Shown piece after piece: positions 25,482 through 33,909 of a DNA stretch of 64,000 bases. The notes under the pieces were generated by a model. The model ran no database searches and was not told the DNA's origin. It saw only the letters and a program-made list of their open reading frames with translations. Position 1 is the stretch's first letter, and every line of letters begins with the position of its first letter. Made by a program: the position numbers and the translations under genes. Source of the DNA: Actinomycetota bacterium (lineage in GTDB: Bacteria; Actinomycetota; Nitriliruptoria; Nitriliruptorales; Nitriliruptoraceae); NCBI GenBank assembly GCA_019347575.1, contig JAHWKY010000011.1:62001-126000 (forward strand). The letters are read 5' to 3'.

Positions 25482-26162
25482 ATGTCCGCGACCACCGCAC
25501 CGAACGCCGCCGGGGTGGCGTCACCCGGGACGGCCACGACACCCACCGCCGCCGGTCGGCTCCGTCGCGGGACGGCACCCGTCGCCCTCGCCGTCGGCTC
25601 CGTGGCGGCCATCGCTGGGATGGCGCTCCACGCCGAGGGCCTGCCGGATGAAGCGTTCGTCCGCACCATCGAGTCGCAGCCCGGCCAGTGGCTCGCCTCG
25701 CACCTCGCGCTCGGCCTCGGGATGGCGCTCGTCGCCCTGGGGATCACGAGCGTGCTGCGCCTGGTCGAGGGCCGGCAGGCCAAGGCCGTCGTCGTCGGCA
25801 CGATGGTGGCCGCGGTCGGCGCCGCCCTCATGTCGCTGGGGGACCTGGCCCACGGCGTCGTCGCCTTCGCGCTGGCCGGGCACGTCGACGCAGCCGCGTC
25901 GCTCGCCGCGCAGGAGGCCTACTTCGCGCAACCGGCCATCATGATCCTGTCGATGGCCGGCATGCTGCTGCCCCTCGGCCTCGTCATCCTCGGCGTCGGC
26001 CTGTTCCGCGCACAGGTGGTTCCGCGCTGGCTGGCAGCGGTGGTCCTGGTCAGCCCGATCGCGGTCCAGGCGGGGATGGCCTCCGGCCCTCGCATGCTCG
26101 CCTTCGGCCTGCCGTTCGTGGTGGCGATGGGCGCGCTGGCCCGAGAGACCGCACGCGCCTGA
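25482..26162 (+). CDS. Six-helix membrane protein linked to the two-component system
   Basis: 226 aa. After a flexible Ala/Thr/Pro N-terminus come about six hydrophobic helices, e.g. VALAVGSVAAIAGMALHA, ASHLALGLGMALVALGI, GTMVAAVGAALMSLGDLA, IMILSMAGMLLPLGLVILG and WLAAVVLVSPIAVQAGMA. No known family. Start ATG 25482 with CGGAGG 6-7 nt upstream. It sits between divergent kinase and downstream regulator genes, so it may be the regulon target or the sensed component; that is inference. Confidence 0.7.
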   Translation: MSATTAPNAAGVASPGTATTPTAAGRLRRGTAPVALAVGSVAAIAGMALHAEGLPDEAFVRTIESQPGQWLASHLALGLGMALVALGITSVLRLVEGRQAKAVVVGTMVAAVGAALMSLGDLAHGVVAFALAGHVDAAASLAAQEAYFAQPAIMILSMAGMLLPLGLVILGVGLFRAQVVPRWLAAVVLVSPIAVQAGMASGPRMLAFGLPFVVAMGALARETARA

Positions 26163-26207
26163 CCCGGAACGGACGCCCGTGGGCGAGTCCGGAGGTACGG
26201 TCCAGCC

Positions 26208-26402
26208 GTGATCGGGAATCTCAGGCGTGCCCACCGACTGCCCGCTGCCGACGGGGGCATCGCGGCGGCACCAAGCGTCGACGGAGCCGACGCATCCCCG
26301 GTCGAAGCCCAGAACGCCGGCCGGCACGGAGGACGGCGGCTCAGCGCCGGGCTCCCCGATCCGCCCCGGACGTGCGGCGCCGACGCGCGACAGTACCCCT
26401 GA
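26208..26402 (+). CDS. Possible 64-aa leader ORF before the response regulator
   Basis: GTG start at 26208 lies 6 nt after TACGGT (26196-26201), the spacing of a leaderless transcript, and the stop is 4 nt before the response-regulator ATG. The peptide (MIGNLRRAHRLPAADGG...) is unlike known proteins and is low in hydrophobics. It may simply be an open frame in a GC-rich 5' leader; the promoter-start spacing is the only positive evidence. Confidence 0.22.
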   Translation: MIGNLRRAHRLPAADGGIAAAPSVDGADASPVEAQNAGRHGGRRLSAGLPDPPRTCGADARQYP

Positions 26403-26406
26403 CCCG

Positions 26407-27087
26407 ATGAACGACACCTCGCACCCGATGATCCGCGTTCTCATCGCCGACGACCAGGCGCTCGTGCGCGGCGGTCTGCACATGATCCTGTCGTCCCAGC
26501 CCGACATCGACGTGGTGGCGCTTGCCGAGAACGGCCACGAGGCCGTGACCCTCACCAAGGAGACGGCTCCGGACGTCGTGCTCATGGACGTCCGTATGCC
26601 CATGATGGACGGCCTCGAGGCGACCCGGCGCATCCTGGCGAACCCGGGCACCGGCACGAGGGTCGTGATGCTCACCACCTTCGACCTCGACGAGAACGTG
26701 TACGACGCGCTGTCCGCCGGCGCGTCCGGTTTCCTCCTGAAGGAGACCCGCCCCGAGGTGCTCGCCGACGCGGTCCGCACGGTCGCGGGTGGTGAGGCGC
26801 TCCTCGCCCCCTCGGTCCTGCGCCGGCTCATCGAGCGCCACCAGGGCGACGCGGGAGGCGTGGACCCCACGCGTCTCGATGCGCTGACCGACCGGGAGAT
26901 CGAGCTCTTGCGCCTGATCGGGCGCGGTGAGAGCAACCAGGAGATCGCAGCAGCGCTGTGGATCACCGAGAGCACCGTGAAGACCCACGTCAGCCGTATC
27001 TTCCGCAAGCTCGGTCTCCGCGATCGCGCGCAGGCGGTAGTCGCCGCCTACGAGACCGGACTGGTCGCGCCCGGCGGAGAGCCCTGA
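26407..27087 (+). CDS. LuxR/NarL-family response regulator
   Basis: 226 aa. Receiver domain with acidic pair in VLIADDQALVRGG, phospho-acceptor Asp61 (VLMDVRMPMMDG), the Thr in VVMLTTFD and Lys in GFLLKETRPE. The C-terminal LuxR helix-turn-helix has LTDREIELLRLIGRG and ESTVKTHVSRIFRKLGL. DNA-binding output partner for the kinase at 24058-25278. Start ATG 26407; no strong ribosome-binding site. Confidence 0.92.
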   Translation: MNDTSHPMIRVLIADDQALVRGGLHMILSSQPDIDVVALAENGHEAVTLTKETAPDVVLMDVRMPMMDGLEATRRILANPGTGTRVVMLTTFDLDENVYDALSAGASGFLLKETRPEVLADAVRTVAGGEALLAPSVLRRLIERHQGDAGGVDPTRLDALTDREIELLRLIGRGESNQEIAAALWITESTVKTHVSRIFRKLGLRDRAQAVVAAYETGLVAPGGEP

Positions 27088-27172
27088 CCTCGGATCGGTC
27101 GGTGCGGGTGGCGGGCAGCGTCGCAAGCCCGAGATGTCCGTCCTCGCGCTACTGCTTGGGCTTTCGCGGCAG

Positions 27173-27243
27173 AGCGGGTGAAGGGAATCGAACCCTCGTT
27201 CCGAGCTTGGGAAGCTCGTGTTCTACCATTGAACTACACCCGC
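27173..27243 (-). tRNA. tRNA-Gly (anticodon CCC)
   Basis: 71 nt. Acceptor arms GCGGGTG and CACCCGC pair fully; D-arm GTTCAATGGTAGAAC; anticodon arm CGAGC-TTCCCAA-GCTCG gives anticodon CCC (decodes GGG); T-arm GAGGG-TTCGATT-CCCTT. Discriminator U73. CCA is not encoded. A good promoter lies upstream on the minus strand (27254-27283). Confidence 0.95.
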
Positions 27244-27253
27244 GAAGGCGCGC

Positions 27254-27283
27254 AGGGTACGACCCGTGCCGGAGCTCGCGCAA
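27254..27283 (-). promoter_or_regulatory. Promoter of tRNA-Gly
   Basis: On the minus strand, TTGCGC, 18 bp, TACCCT, then 10 nt to the tRNA 5' end. Fits the actinobacterial housekeeping promoter pattern and the position expected for a tRNA start. Confidence 0.55.
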
Positions 27284-27314
27284 CGCGGTCGCGGCACGCC
27301 TCGAGGATCCCCAC

Positions 27315-27770
27315 ATGTCCGTCTCCGAGCGCGATCGAGAGGCGTTCCGCCGTCAGGCGGCAGCGCTTCGCTGAGGTGGAGACCGACGAGGAAGCGACCG
27401 GCGACCGTCTCGAGGCCGAGATCGCGGAGGCCAACCGGTGGCGCCGTGCCCACGGCATCCCACCGCTCGGCGATGACACCGACCGCGCGGACCCGCGCCT
27501 CACGACCGACGTCGACTTCCTGATCCCCCCGGCCCCCGACCTCGCCGAGTCGCTGCGGCTGAGGGGCTACGAGGTGCGTGAGCACGCGGAGCCCGGCGAA
27601 CCGCCGCACCTGCTCTACGTGCGCGGCAAGGGACATCGCATCGATCTGCTGACCATCGAGACCGAGTACCAGCAGGTTGCCTACGACCGGGGTACATCGT
27701 GCAGTGGGCCCACCAGTGGGAAGTGCTCGACCGATGGGAGCTCGCGCTGCGCCGCAGAGGAGAACGCTGA
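27315..27770 (+). pseudogene. Decayed toxin-type nucleotidyltransferase (AbiEii-like) and partner remnant
   Basis: ATG 27315 opens MSVSERDREAFRRQAAALR, then a stop; in another frame the sequence continues EVETDEEATGDRLEAEIAEA as if one charged helical protein had been frameshifted. Further on, TTDVDFLIPPAPDLAESLRL and HRIDLLTIETEYQQVA look like the core of an AbiEii-type nucleotidyltransferase. After a break near 27690 a third frame gives YIVQWAHQWEVLDRWELAL and stops at 27770, like the C-terminus of such a protein. At least two frame changes and an internal deletion make it non-functional. It lies next to tRNA-Gly. Confidence 0.55.
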
Positions 27771-27819
27771 GCCTGAGCCGGCGTCTATCGTGCTGCTCTC
27801 GCGACCGCGGTGGTGCTAG

Positions 27820-28386
27820 GTGATCCTCTCGGACGTGTCGATCAAGAGGGCCCTCGCCGAGGGGACGATCGGCATCGATCCGCTGGGTCCGAACGCGGTC
27901 CAGCCGTCCTCGGTCGACATCCGGGTGTCGGACGCCTTCCGGGTCTTCGCCAACCACCGCTACCCCTTCATCGACACGAGGGCCGAACAGCCGGGGCTGA
28001 CCGAGGAGGTGACGGCCACCGAAGCGGAGCCGTTCATGCTCCACCCGGGCGAGTTCGCGCTCGCGTCGACGCTGGAGCGGCTGACGCTGCCCGATGACGT
28101 CGTCGCGGAGCTCACCGGCAAGTCCTCGCTGGGCCGGCTCGGGCTCGTCGTGCACGCGACGGCCGGCTTGATCGATCCGGGTTGGCAGGGACACATCACC
28201 CTCGAGCTGTCCAACGTCGCCACCCTCCCCATCGCCATCTACCCGGGCATGCCCATCGGGCAGTTCGTCTTCCTGCGCCTGGATCAGCCCGCCGAGAACC
28301 CCTACGGCTCCAGCGTGCTCGGCTCGAAGTACCAGGGGCAGGAGGGACCGACGCCGTCGCGGTACTTCGAGAACTTCTCGGACTGA
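27820..28386 (+). CDS. dcd: dCTP deaminase
   Basis: 188 aa, normal length. Converts dCTP to dUTP, or directly to dUMP in the bifunctional enzymes common in actinobacteria. Conserved sequence: MILSDVSIKRALAEG, QPSSVDIRV, the active-site GKSSLGRLGLVVH, GLIDPGWQGHITLELSN with the catalytic Glu, and the C-terminal lid SKYQGQEGPTPSRY. GTG start at 27820. Supplies dUMP for thymidylate synthesis. Confidence 0.94.
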   Translation: MILSDVSIKRALAEGTIGIDPLGPNAVQPSSVDIRVSDAFRVFANHRYPFIDTRAEQPGLTEEVTATEAEPFMLHPGEFALASTLERLTLPDDVVAELTGKSSLGRLGLVVHATAGLIDPGWQGHITLELSNVATLPIAIYPGMPIGQFVFLRLDQPAENPYGSSVLGSKYQGQEGPTPSRYFENFSD

Positions 28387-28619
28387 ACGCGCGCTACCCG
28401 CACGGTATCGCAACGTTGTGTAGTCAGACAGATGCTTTCAGCGATCCTCATTACAGCGCGTCACCGTGGGTCTGGTCGGGTGGGAGCGCGATCGACTGCT
28501 TACCGATGCTACGACAGCGGAGAGTCACACTACTTGACGGGTAGTGAGCGGTCTGCCACCTTCTGACTAGTCAACACGTACGGCCCCCCACCCGGGGAGC
28601 CGCACGGGGCGCGATGAAG
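28387..28619. other. Non-coding stretch with lower GC and small palindromes
   Basis: No plausible gene. Composition is visibly less GC-rich than the surroundings from about 28400 to 28575. It holds the inverted repeat CACTAC-TTGACGG-GTAGTG (28528-28546) and the perfect 10-bp palindrome TGACTAGTCA (28564-28573). These could be operator or promoter elements of the surface-protein gene that starts at 28837. Confidence 0.4.
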
Positions 28620-28753
28620 CCCGGCCCGCAAGTTGGTCGCCTCGGCCGGGTGGAGCGAGAGGCGAACCCACCCCCGTGGTGGGACGCAGTGATCCTCGAG
28701 GTGGTCAGTTCGGTCGCCTGGAGGTGGGACACCCACCTCCGCCCCTCGAGGGG
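28620..28753 (+). promoter_or_regulatory. Highly structured 5' leader of the surface-protein gene
   Basis: Successive hairpins: CCCGGCC...GGCCGGG (28620-28650), CCCACC-CCCGT-GGTGGG (28667-28683), a 9-bp perfect stem GGAGGTGGG-ACA-CCCACCTCC (28720-28740) and the palindrome CCCCTCGAGGGG (28742-28753). The second hairpin is framed by GGCGAACC and GGGACGCA, close to the GGCAAACC...GGGACGCAAAGCC core of GEMM-I c-di-GMP riboswitches, but the second GEMM helix is not recognisable. Class therefore unresolved. Confidence 0.4.
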
Positions 28754-28836
28754 AGCGAGTGGCGAGACCGGCCCTTCCGACGCACACGACGCGTCGGCCG
28801 AGGCCGGCCGGCGCCACGACCGGAAGCGATCGACCG

Positions 28837-29937
28837 ATGAACCCCTCCAGCTCCACCTCCTCGAACCGACTCATCCGGCGAGCCATCGTCGCCTCGGCCG
28901 GCGCCGCGCTGCTGTTGTCCGCCGCCGCCCCGGCGCTGGCCAGTCCCGCTGTGACCATCGACGTCGACTGGAGCTGCACCAGCGTCCACGTCAGCGCCGA
29001 CAAGGATCTGTCCAACGTCGTCCTCGCGCTCGAGGACGGTGACGAGGTCAAGTTCGACGGCCTCGGCCAGGGCACCGAGGGCACGTTCTCGGGGACCGGC
29101 GACGATGCCGACGCGATCATCACCACGATCTGGGTGAAGGCAGGGAACAACCACAGCGGCGACGGCCCGGGCTACGGCGAGCGCTTCGACAACCCGCTCG
29201 ACTGCACCGCGACGCAGGCCGAGGTGGACGACGACACGTCCGACCGGAGCAACGACGAGCCCCAGGACGAGCCGACGCCCGACGAGGAGACCGACGAGCC
29301 CGGCGATGAGTCCCGCGACGACCGCGACGACGAGGACGAGAGCGAGGACGACAGCGACCGCGAGGGCGAGGACGACCGCGCCGACACGGGCGACGAGGGC
29401 GAAGTCGACCTGCCCATCCCCGCCGCCCCGGATGCCCCGGCCGATGCACCGACGCCCACGGTCCCCGATGCAGACGTGAGTGCGGACGCGGCCGATGAGC
29501 AGACCGCCCCCACGCCAGCAGCGGACGACACGGACGTGCTCGGGATCGCCTTCGACCGCCCCGCCCCGCGGGTCGTCGCCGCGAGCACCGATGTCCGCCC
29601 CGTGTCCTCCGACGCTCTCCCCCGCACGGGCCTGCCGCTCGCCGTGCTCGCACTGGGCGGCCTCTCGTCGCTGCTGGTGGGCGGTGCCGCGCTGCGGCAC
29701 GGCCGTCGCCGCGACCCGGACACAACGGATGTTCCCGACATGCAAGAGACGGTGCAGGGACCGACCCCGCCGACGTCGAAGCTCTCTCCGGTCAGCCAGA
29801 GTGTCACCGAGCGCCACAGTGCCGTGGCGGGGGCGCACACGGCGCCGCGGACGGGGGTCCCCTCGATCCTGATCGCTGCGACGGTTGCCGCCGCGCTGGT
29901 CGCAGGTACCCACGTGGTGCGTGCCGCCCGCCGATGA
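28837..29937 (+). CDS. Secreted surface protein with two tandem sorting-signal-like tails
   Basis: 366 aa. Signal peptide IVASAGAALLLSAAAPALAS, then a folded part to about 125 with two Cys (WSCTSV, DCTATQ), then a highly acidic Asp/Glu-rich region (130-190) and a Pro/Ala spacer. LPRTG at 261-265 is followed by a hydrophobic helix and HGRRR, a normal end for a sortase substrate. The frame goes on for some 75 residues and ends with a second unit: APRTG (336-340), a helix and RAARR. Function unknown; surface anchoring likely. A structured leader precedes it. Confidence 0.72.
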   Translation: MNPSSSTSSNRLIRRAIVASAGAALLLSAAAPALASPAVTIDVDWSCTSVHVSADKDLSNVVLALEDGDEVKFDGLGQGTEGTFSGTGDDADAIITTIWVKAGNNHSGDGPGYGERFDNPLDCTATQAEVDDDTSDRSNDEPQDEPTPDEETDEPGDESRDDRDDEDESEDDSDREGEDDRADTGDEGEVDLPIPAAPDAPADAPTPTVPDADVSADAADEQTAPTPAADDTDVLGIAFDRPAPRVVAASTDVRPVSSDALPRTGLPLAVLALGGLSSLLVGGAALRHGRRRDPDTTDVPDMQETVQGPTPPTSKLSPVSQSVTERHSAVAGAHTAPRTGVPSILIAATVAAALVAGTHVVRAARR

Positions 29938-29967
29938 TCCAGGGTCCGACGAAGCGCAGGAGCGGGC

Positions 29968-30456
29968 ATGACCACGAACGACGAGTACCAGCAGGCGCTG
30001 GGGGATCGGCTGCGTGCGATCCGCCAGCAGCAGGGCTTGACGCTGCAGCAGGTCGAGGAGCGCAGCGGGGGCCAGTGGAAGGCGGTCGTCGTCGGCTCCT
30101 ATGAGCGCGGCGACCGGGCGGTCTCGGTCAGCAAACTGGCACAGCTCGCCGAGTTCTACGGTGTCCCCGTCGGCGAGCTGCTGCCCGAGCGCAGCGAGCG
30201 CGGCGCGGCGGACTCCGGATCGATCGACCGCGTCGTGCTCGACCTGACGCGCCTGTCGGGGGCCAAGCTGCCGCAGTCGGTCTACGAGCCGCTCATCCGC
30301 TACGCCACGACGATCCAGGTGCAGCGCGGCGACTACAACGGGCGCATGCTCAGCCTGCGACGGGATGACGTGCAGGCGCTGGCGATCGTGATCGGCCGTG
30401 AGCCCGAGGCCCTCCTCGACGAGCTCAGCGACCAGGGTCTGGTTCGTCTCGGCTGA
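29968..30456 (+). CDS. bldD: BldD-type c-di-GMP-responsive transcriptional regulator
   Basis: 162 aa, close to BldD of Streptomyces (167 aa). The N-terminal XRE helix-turn-helix reads LGDRLRAIRQQQGLTLQQVE...SYERGDRAVSVSKL. The C-terminal domain keeps the c-di-GMP signature RGD-x8-RxxD: Arg120-Gly-Asp122, then Arg131-Arg-Asp-Asp134 (RGDYNGRMLSLRRDD). In Streptomyces, c-di-GMP dimerises BldD to repress development genes; here the regulon is unknown. An AGGAG site lies 6 nt before the ATG. A strong terminator follows. Confidence 0.88.
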   Translation: MTTNDEYQQALGDRLRAIRQQQGLTLQQVEERSGGQWKAVVVGSYERGDRAVSVSKLAQLAEFYGVPVGELLPERSERGAADSGSIDRVVLDLTRLSGAKLPQSVYEPLIRYATTIQVQRGDYNGRMLSLRRDDVQALAIVIGREPEALLDELSDQGLVRLG

Positions 30457-30478
30457 CGAGCCACACGACGGAGCACGG

Positions 30479-30505
30479 CGGCCCCGGGAGCTCTCCCCGG
30501 GGCCG
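30479..30505 (+). terminator. Rho-independent-like terminator after bldD
   Basis: CGGCCCCGGG-AGCTCTC-CCCGGGGCCG, a perfect 10-bp stem with 7-nt loop, 22 bp after the bldD stop. No U-tract, as is common in GC-rich actinobacteria. Confidence 0.65.
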
Positions 30506-30531
30506 TCGCCTCGTCGGGGCTCGCTCCGCCG

Positions 30532-30582
30532 GGAAGCTCGAACCGGTGAACCGGGCCGACGGGTTCAGCGGTTCAAGCTTCC
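30532..30582. terminator. Long hairpin between convergent bldD and Fe-S protein genes
   Basis: Two 21-nt arms with 19 complementary positions (mismatches 39/75 and 46/68 of 305xx), from GGAAGCT at 30532 to AGCTTCC ending 30582, around a 9-nt loop. The right arm covers the last codons and stop of the minus-strand Fe-S gene. Position suggests a bidirectional terminator. Confidence 0.6.
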
Positions 30583-32783
30583 GTGGGTGGCTCCGGCTCG
30601 TCTGCCGGCGCGTCCGCGGCGCCGACCCCGACCGCAACCGGCTGGGTGACCACCGGCAGCAGCCCGCGCTGGAGCACCTCGGCGACGTCGAGCACCTCGA
30701 CCTGGCCGTCGGCGATCGCGCCTTCCTGGACCCGCTGGGCGATGCCGTCCGACAGCATGGTGGTGCAGAACGGGCACGCGGTCGTGATGAGGTCGGGGTT
30801 GGTGCCGAGCGCCTCGTCGATGCGGTCGAGGTTGACGCGCTTGCCGATGCGCTCCTCGACCCACATGCGCGCCCCGCCGGCCCCGCAGCAGAAGCCGTTG
30901 CTGCGGCAGCGGTCCATCTCGGTCGGCTCGAGGCCCGGGACCGCGTCGACCACCTTGCGGGGCGCCGAGTAGACCTCGTTGTGGCGGCCGAGGTAGCACG
31001 GGTCGTGGTAGGTGACGCGCTTGTCGATGCGGTTGGTCGCGACGAGCTTGCCGGCGTCGACGAGGTGGCTCAGCAGCTCGCTGTGGTGGATGACGTCCCA
31101 GTCGCCGCCGAGGTCGGGGTACTCGTTGCGCAGCGTGTTGAAGCAGTGCGGGCACCAGGTCACGATCGTCGGCGGGTCGAGCGAGTTGATGGCCTCGACG
31201 TTCATCTGCGCCTGCATCTGGAACAGGTACTCCATCCCCAGGCGCCGGGCGGGGTCGCCGTTGCAGGTCTCGTTCTTGCCCAGGATCGCGAAGCGCACGC
31301 CGGCCTCGTGCAGCAGCTCCGCGACCGACCGCGTGATCTTCCGTGACCGGTCGTCGACCGCTCCGGCGCAGCCGACCCAGAACAGGTACTCGATGTCGCT
31401 GGGCAGTGGCTGGCCGGGCTCGGCCCGGGGGATGTCGAAGTCGAGGCCCTCGGTCCAGTCCTCGCGCTTGGACTGTCCCACGCCCCAGGGGTCGCCGGAG
31501 TTCTCGATGTTGCGCAGCATCGTCCCCGCCTCCTGCGGGAACGACGACTCCATCATCGCCTTGTAGCGGCGCATGCCGACGATCATGTCGACGTGCTCGA
31601 TGTCGACGGGACACTCCTCGACGCACGCCCCGCATGTCGTGCACGACCACAGGACGTCGAAGTCGATGACCGCGCCGTCCTCGCCAGGGGTATCACCGAC
31701 GAGCTTGAGCGCCAGCACGTCGGCGGCCTCCTCCTCGGTCTGCTTGCCCAGCATGTAGGGGCCCTTGGCGTAGAGGTGGTCGCGCAGGTCCATCACCAGC
31801 ATCTTGGGGTTGAGGGGCTTGCCCGTGTTCCACGCCGGGCACTGGCTCTGGCAGCGGCCGCACTCGGTGCACGTGTACATGTCCAGGTAGGACTTCCAGC
31901 CGAAGTCCTCGATCTTGCCCACGCCGAGGACCGTCTCCTCGTCCATCGTCTCGAGGTCGATCTGGATCGTGGGCAGCTTCCCGAGCGCCTTGGGCTGGCG
32001 CGACAGCACCTCCTGGAACGCGATGGTGAGCACGTGCAGGTGCTTGCTGTGCAGGGTGAAGACGAGGAACCCGCCGACGATCGCGATGTGCGTGAGCAGC
32101 GCCCCGGTCGCGATCGATTCGAGCGCCAGCTCGGTCAGGCCGCTGTCGAACGCCTTGCCGAACTGGCGCGACAGGAACGCGGCCTCGGTCGGGGCGGCAC
32201 CGAGGGCGAAGCGGACGCCGTGGGCGACCAGCAGCGAGTACACGACCAGGAACTCGCCAGCCAGGACCCACCAGCCCTGGTTGAGGTTGGAGCCGGCGAA
32301 GCGCGACGAGCGGCCGTGCTTGCGCGGGTCCTGCGCGAGGCGCATGGCCGCGAAGATCGTCACCGCGACGATGGCGAGCGCGAAGAAGATGTCCTGGGTG
32401 AACCCGAGCACGTCGTAGAGGTCGACCTCGGTCCCGGGGATGGCTATGTCGGCGAGCCATGGGATGTGGAACTCGGGATCGACCAGCTCGCCGGCGGCCT
32501 CGATCAGCGTGGTCTGCACGACCAGGAAGCTCCAGAACACCCACGCGTGCGCGACCCCCGGCAGCGACCAGCGCAGCAGCTTCTCCTGGCCGAGCACCTT
32601 CGAGAACAGGTAGCGGATGTTGCCGCGGATGGCCTGGCCGGTCGTGCGCTCCGGCTCGGGCTGGCCCTTCTTGAGCAGCTGGGCGAGGAAGAGGATGCGA
32701 CGCACCGCCCAGCCACCGAAGAACGCGATGAGGGCGGCGCCGCCGATGATGCGCACCAGGTTCAGGACGTCGTGGGCATCCAC
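30573..32783 (-). CDS. Membrane-bound (Fe-S) heterodisulfide-reductase-like oxidoreductase
   Basis: 736 aa. The N-terminal third has about five membrane helices like a NarI/HdrE-type cytochrome module. Two 4Fe-4S ferredoxin motifs follow: [12 protein letters not shown] near 325 and [12 protein letters not shown] near 403. Two CCG domains complete it, with [20 protein letters not shown] and [10 protein letters not shown], ligands for the HdrB/D-type cluster. The architecture matches actinobacterial EtfQO-like or HdrD-like proteins that pass electrons between an ETF or ferredoxin and menaquinone. Partner unknown; no ETF genes nearby. The Pro/Glu-rich tail is disordered. Confidence 0.85.
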   Translation of the reverse strand: MDAHDVLNLVRIIGGAALIAFFGGWAVRRILFLAQLLKKGQPEPERTTGQAIRGNIRYLFSKVLGQEKLLRWSLPGVAHAWVFWSFLVVQTTLIEAAGELVDPEFHIPWLADIAIPGTEVDLYDVLGFTQDIFFALAIVAVTIFAAMRLAQDPRKHGRSSRFAGSNLNQGWWVLAGEFLVVYSLLVAHGVRFALGAAPTEAAFLSRQFGKAFDSGLTELALESIATGALLTHIAIVGGFLVFTLHSKHLHVLTIAFQEVLSRQPKALGKLPTIQIDLETMDEETVLGVGKIEDFGWKSYLDMYTCTECGRCQSQCPAWNTGKPLNPKMLVMDLRDHLYAKGPYMLGKQTEEEAADVLALKLVGDTPGEDGAVIDFDVLWSCTTCGACVEECPVDIEHVDMIVGMRRYKAMMESSFPQEAGTMLRNIENSGDPWGVGQSKREDWTEGLDFDIPRAEPGQPLPSDIEYLFWVGCAGAVDDRSRKITRSVAELLHEAGVRFAILGKNETCNGDPARRLGMEYLFQMQAQMNVEAINSLDPPTIVTWCPHCFNTLRNEYPDLGGDWDVIHHSELLSHLVDAGKLVATNRIDKRVTYHDPCYLGRHNEVYSAPRKVVDAVPGLEPTEMDRCRSNGFCCGAGGARMWVEERIGKRVNLDRIDEALGTNPDLITTACPFCTTMLSDGIAQRVQEGAIADGQVEVLDVAEVLQRGLLPVVTQPVAVGVGAADAPADEPEPPTEA

Positions 32784-32883
32784 GCGGGGGACCTCCGGAG
32801 GTCGACGGCGCGACGCGTGGCGTCACGTCGGGGCGGAGTCTAGGGGTGCGGTTGCGCGCCGAACGAACGCATCTGCGCCGTCG

Positions 32884-33387
32884 TCAGAGGTAGCGCTTGC
32901 GTCGGAACACGTCGGTCTTGAGCGAGCTCACCCGGTCGAGGATGAGGTAGCCGTCGAGGTGGTCGAGCTCGTGCTGCAGCGCCCGGGCCTCGAAGCCCTC
33001 GGCCTCGATCACACGCGGCGTCCCGTCGGGGGTGAGCCCGCGCACCACGACCTCGGTGGCGCGTCGGATGTCGCAGGTGTAGTCGGGCACCGATGCGCAC
33101 CCCTCGCGCCGGACCTCGCCCCCTTCGGCGACGAGCAGCTCGGGGTCGAAGAGCACGATCAGCCCGTGGTTGGGGTGGGGCCGCTTCATGCGGGAGATGT
33201 CGAGCGCGAAGGCCCGCCGATCGCTGCCGACCTGCGGGGCGGCCAGCCCGACGCAGCCCGGGGCGTCGAGCATCGTGTCGACGAGATCGGCCGCGAGCTC
33301 CCGCGCGGCCTCGTCGACCGTCCCCACCGGGACGGTGCCGTCCTTGAGCACGCGAGCGGGGTAGCGCACGATGGCACGGACCGGCAA
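32884..33387 (-). CDS. def: Peptide deformylase
   Basis: 167 aa. Removes the formyl group from N-terminal Met. All three metalloenzyme motifs are present: GCVGLAAPQVG, EGCASVP (Cys ligand) and QHELDHLDG (two His and catalytic Glu). The TTG start at 33387 immediately follows the stop of the ACT-domain gene; an internal GTG (VRYP) is a possible alternative. The C-terminus KTDVFRRKRYL is basic. Upstream gene on the same strand is probably co-transcribed. Confidence 0.9.
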   Translation of the reverse strand: MPVRAIVRYPARVLKDGTVPVGTVDEAARELAADLVDTMLDAPGCVGLAAPQVGSDRRAFALDISRMKRPHPNHGLIVLFDPELLVAEGGEVRREGCASVPDYTCDIRRATEVVVRGLTPDGTPRVIEAEGFEARALQHELDHLDGYLILDRVSSLKTDVFRRKRYL

Positions 33388-33909
33388 CTAGTACGTCTCC
33401 GTGTCGAGCGTCCGCAGCGAGTGGTCGACGCCGAGCTCCGTGCAGGTCGCGGCGACGGCGTCGCGCACCCCCTCCACGCCGTCCTCGCCGATGGAGCACT
33501 CGACCACCAGCGCGTAGACCGGCGCATCGCCCGGCGACAGCAGACGCGACTCGACGTCGGTGATGTTGACGTCCTGCTCCGCCAGGCAGCGGGTCACCCC
33601 CGCCAGGATCCCGGGCTTGTCGGCGCCGTACACCGACAGCACGTGGGTCGGTGCCGCGCTCGCGTGCCCTTCGCCGGTCGGGTTGACGGTGATGGTGAGG
33701 TCGAGGTCGACCGTCGCCTGGGTCAGCGCTCGGGCCAGCGCGGCGGGCTCGTCCTCGGTCGCGACCAGTAGCATCACCGCGAAGTGGCCCCCCAGCACGG
33801 TCATGGCCGAGTCCTCGACGTTGCCACCCCGCCGGTGCAGCACCTCGGCGATGGCGGCGACGATGCCGGGACGGTCGCCTCCGATGGCGGTCACGGCGAG
33901 TTCGTGCAC
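33388..33909 (-). CDS. Tandem ACT-domain protein (GcvR-like)
   Basis: 173 aa with two ACT domains: ELAVTAIGGDRPGIVAAIAE at the N-terminus and HVLSVYGADKPGILAGVTRC at about 90-110. GcvR-type proteins sense amino acids (glycine) and modulate regulators, but in actinobacteria the role is unproven. GTG start at 33909 with GGAGGAAGG upstream. The adjacent def gene starts directly after its stop, suggesting coupling. Divergent from the large surface gene at 34079. Confidence 0.75.
   Translation of the reverse strand: MHELAVTAIGGDRPGIVAAIAEVLHRRGGNVEDSAMTVLGGHFAVMLLVATEDEPAALARALTQATVDLDLTITVNPTGEGHASAAPTHVLSVYGADKPGILAGVTRCLAEQDVNITDVESRLLSPGDAPVYALVVECSIGEDGVEGVRDAVAATCTELGVDHSLRTLDTETY

Noticed and set aside
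28400-28575. Small horizontally acquired gene in the less GC-rich stretch
   Set aside because: No open frame with a start and ribosome-binding site; only short palindromes.
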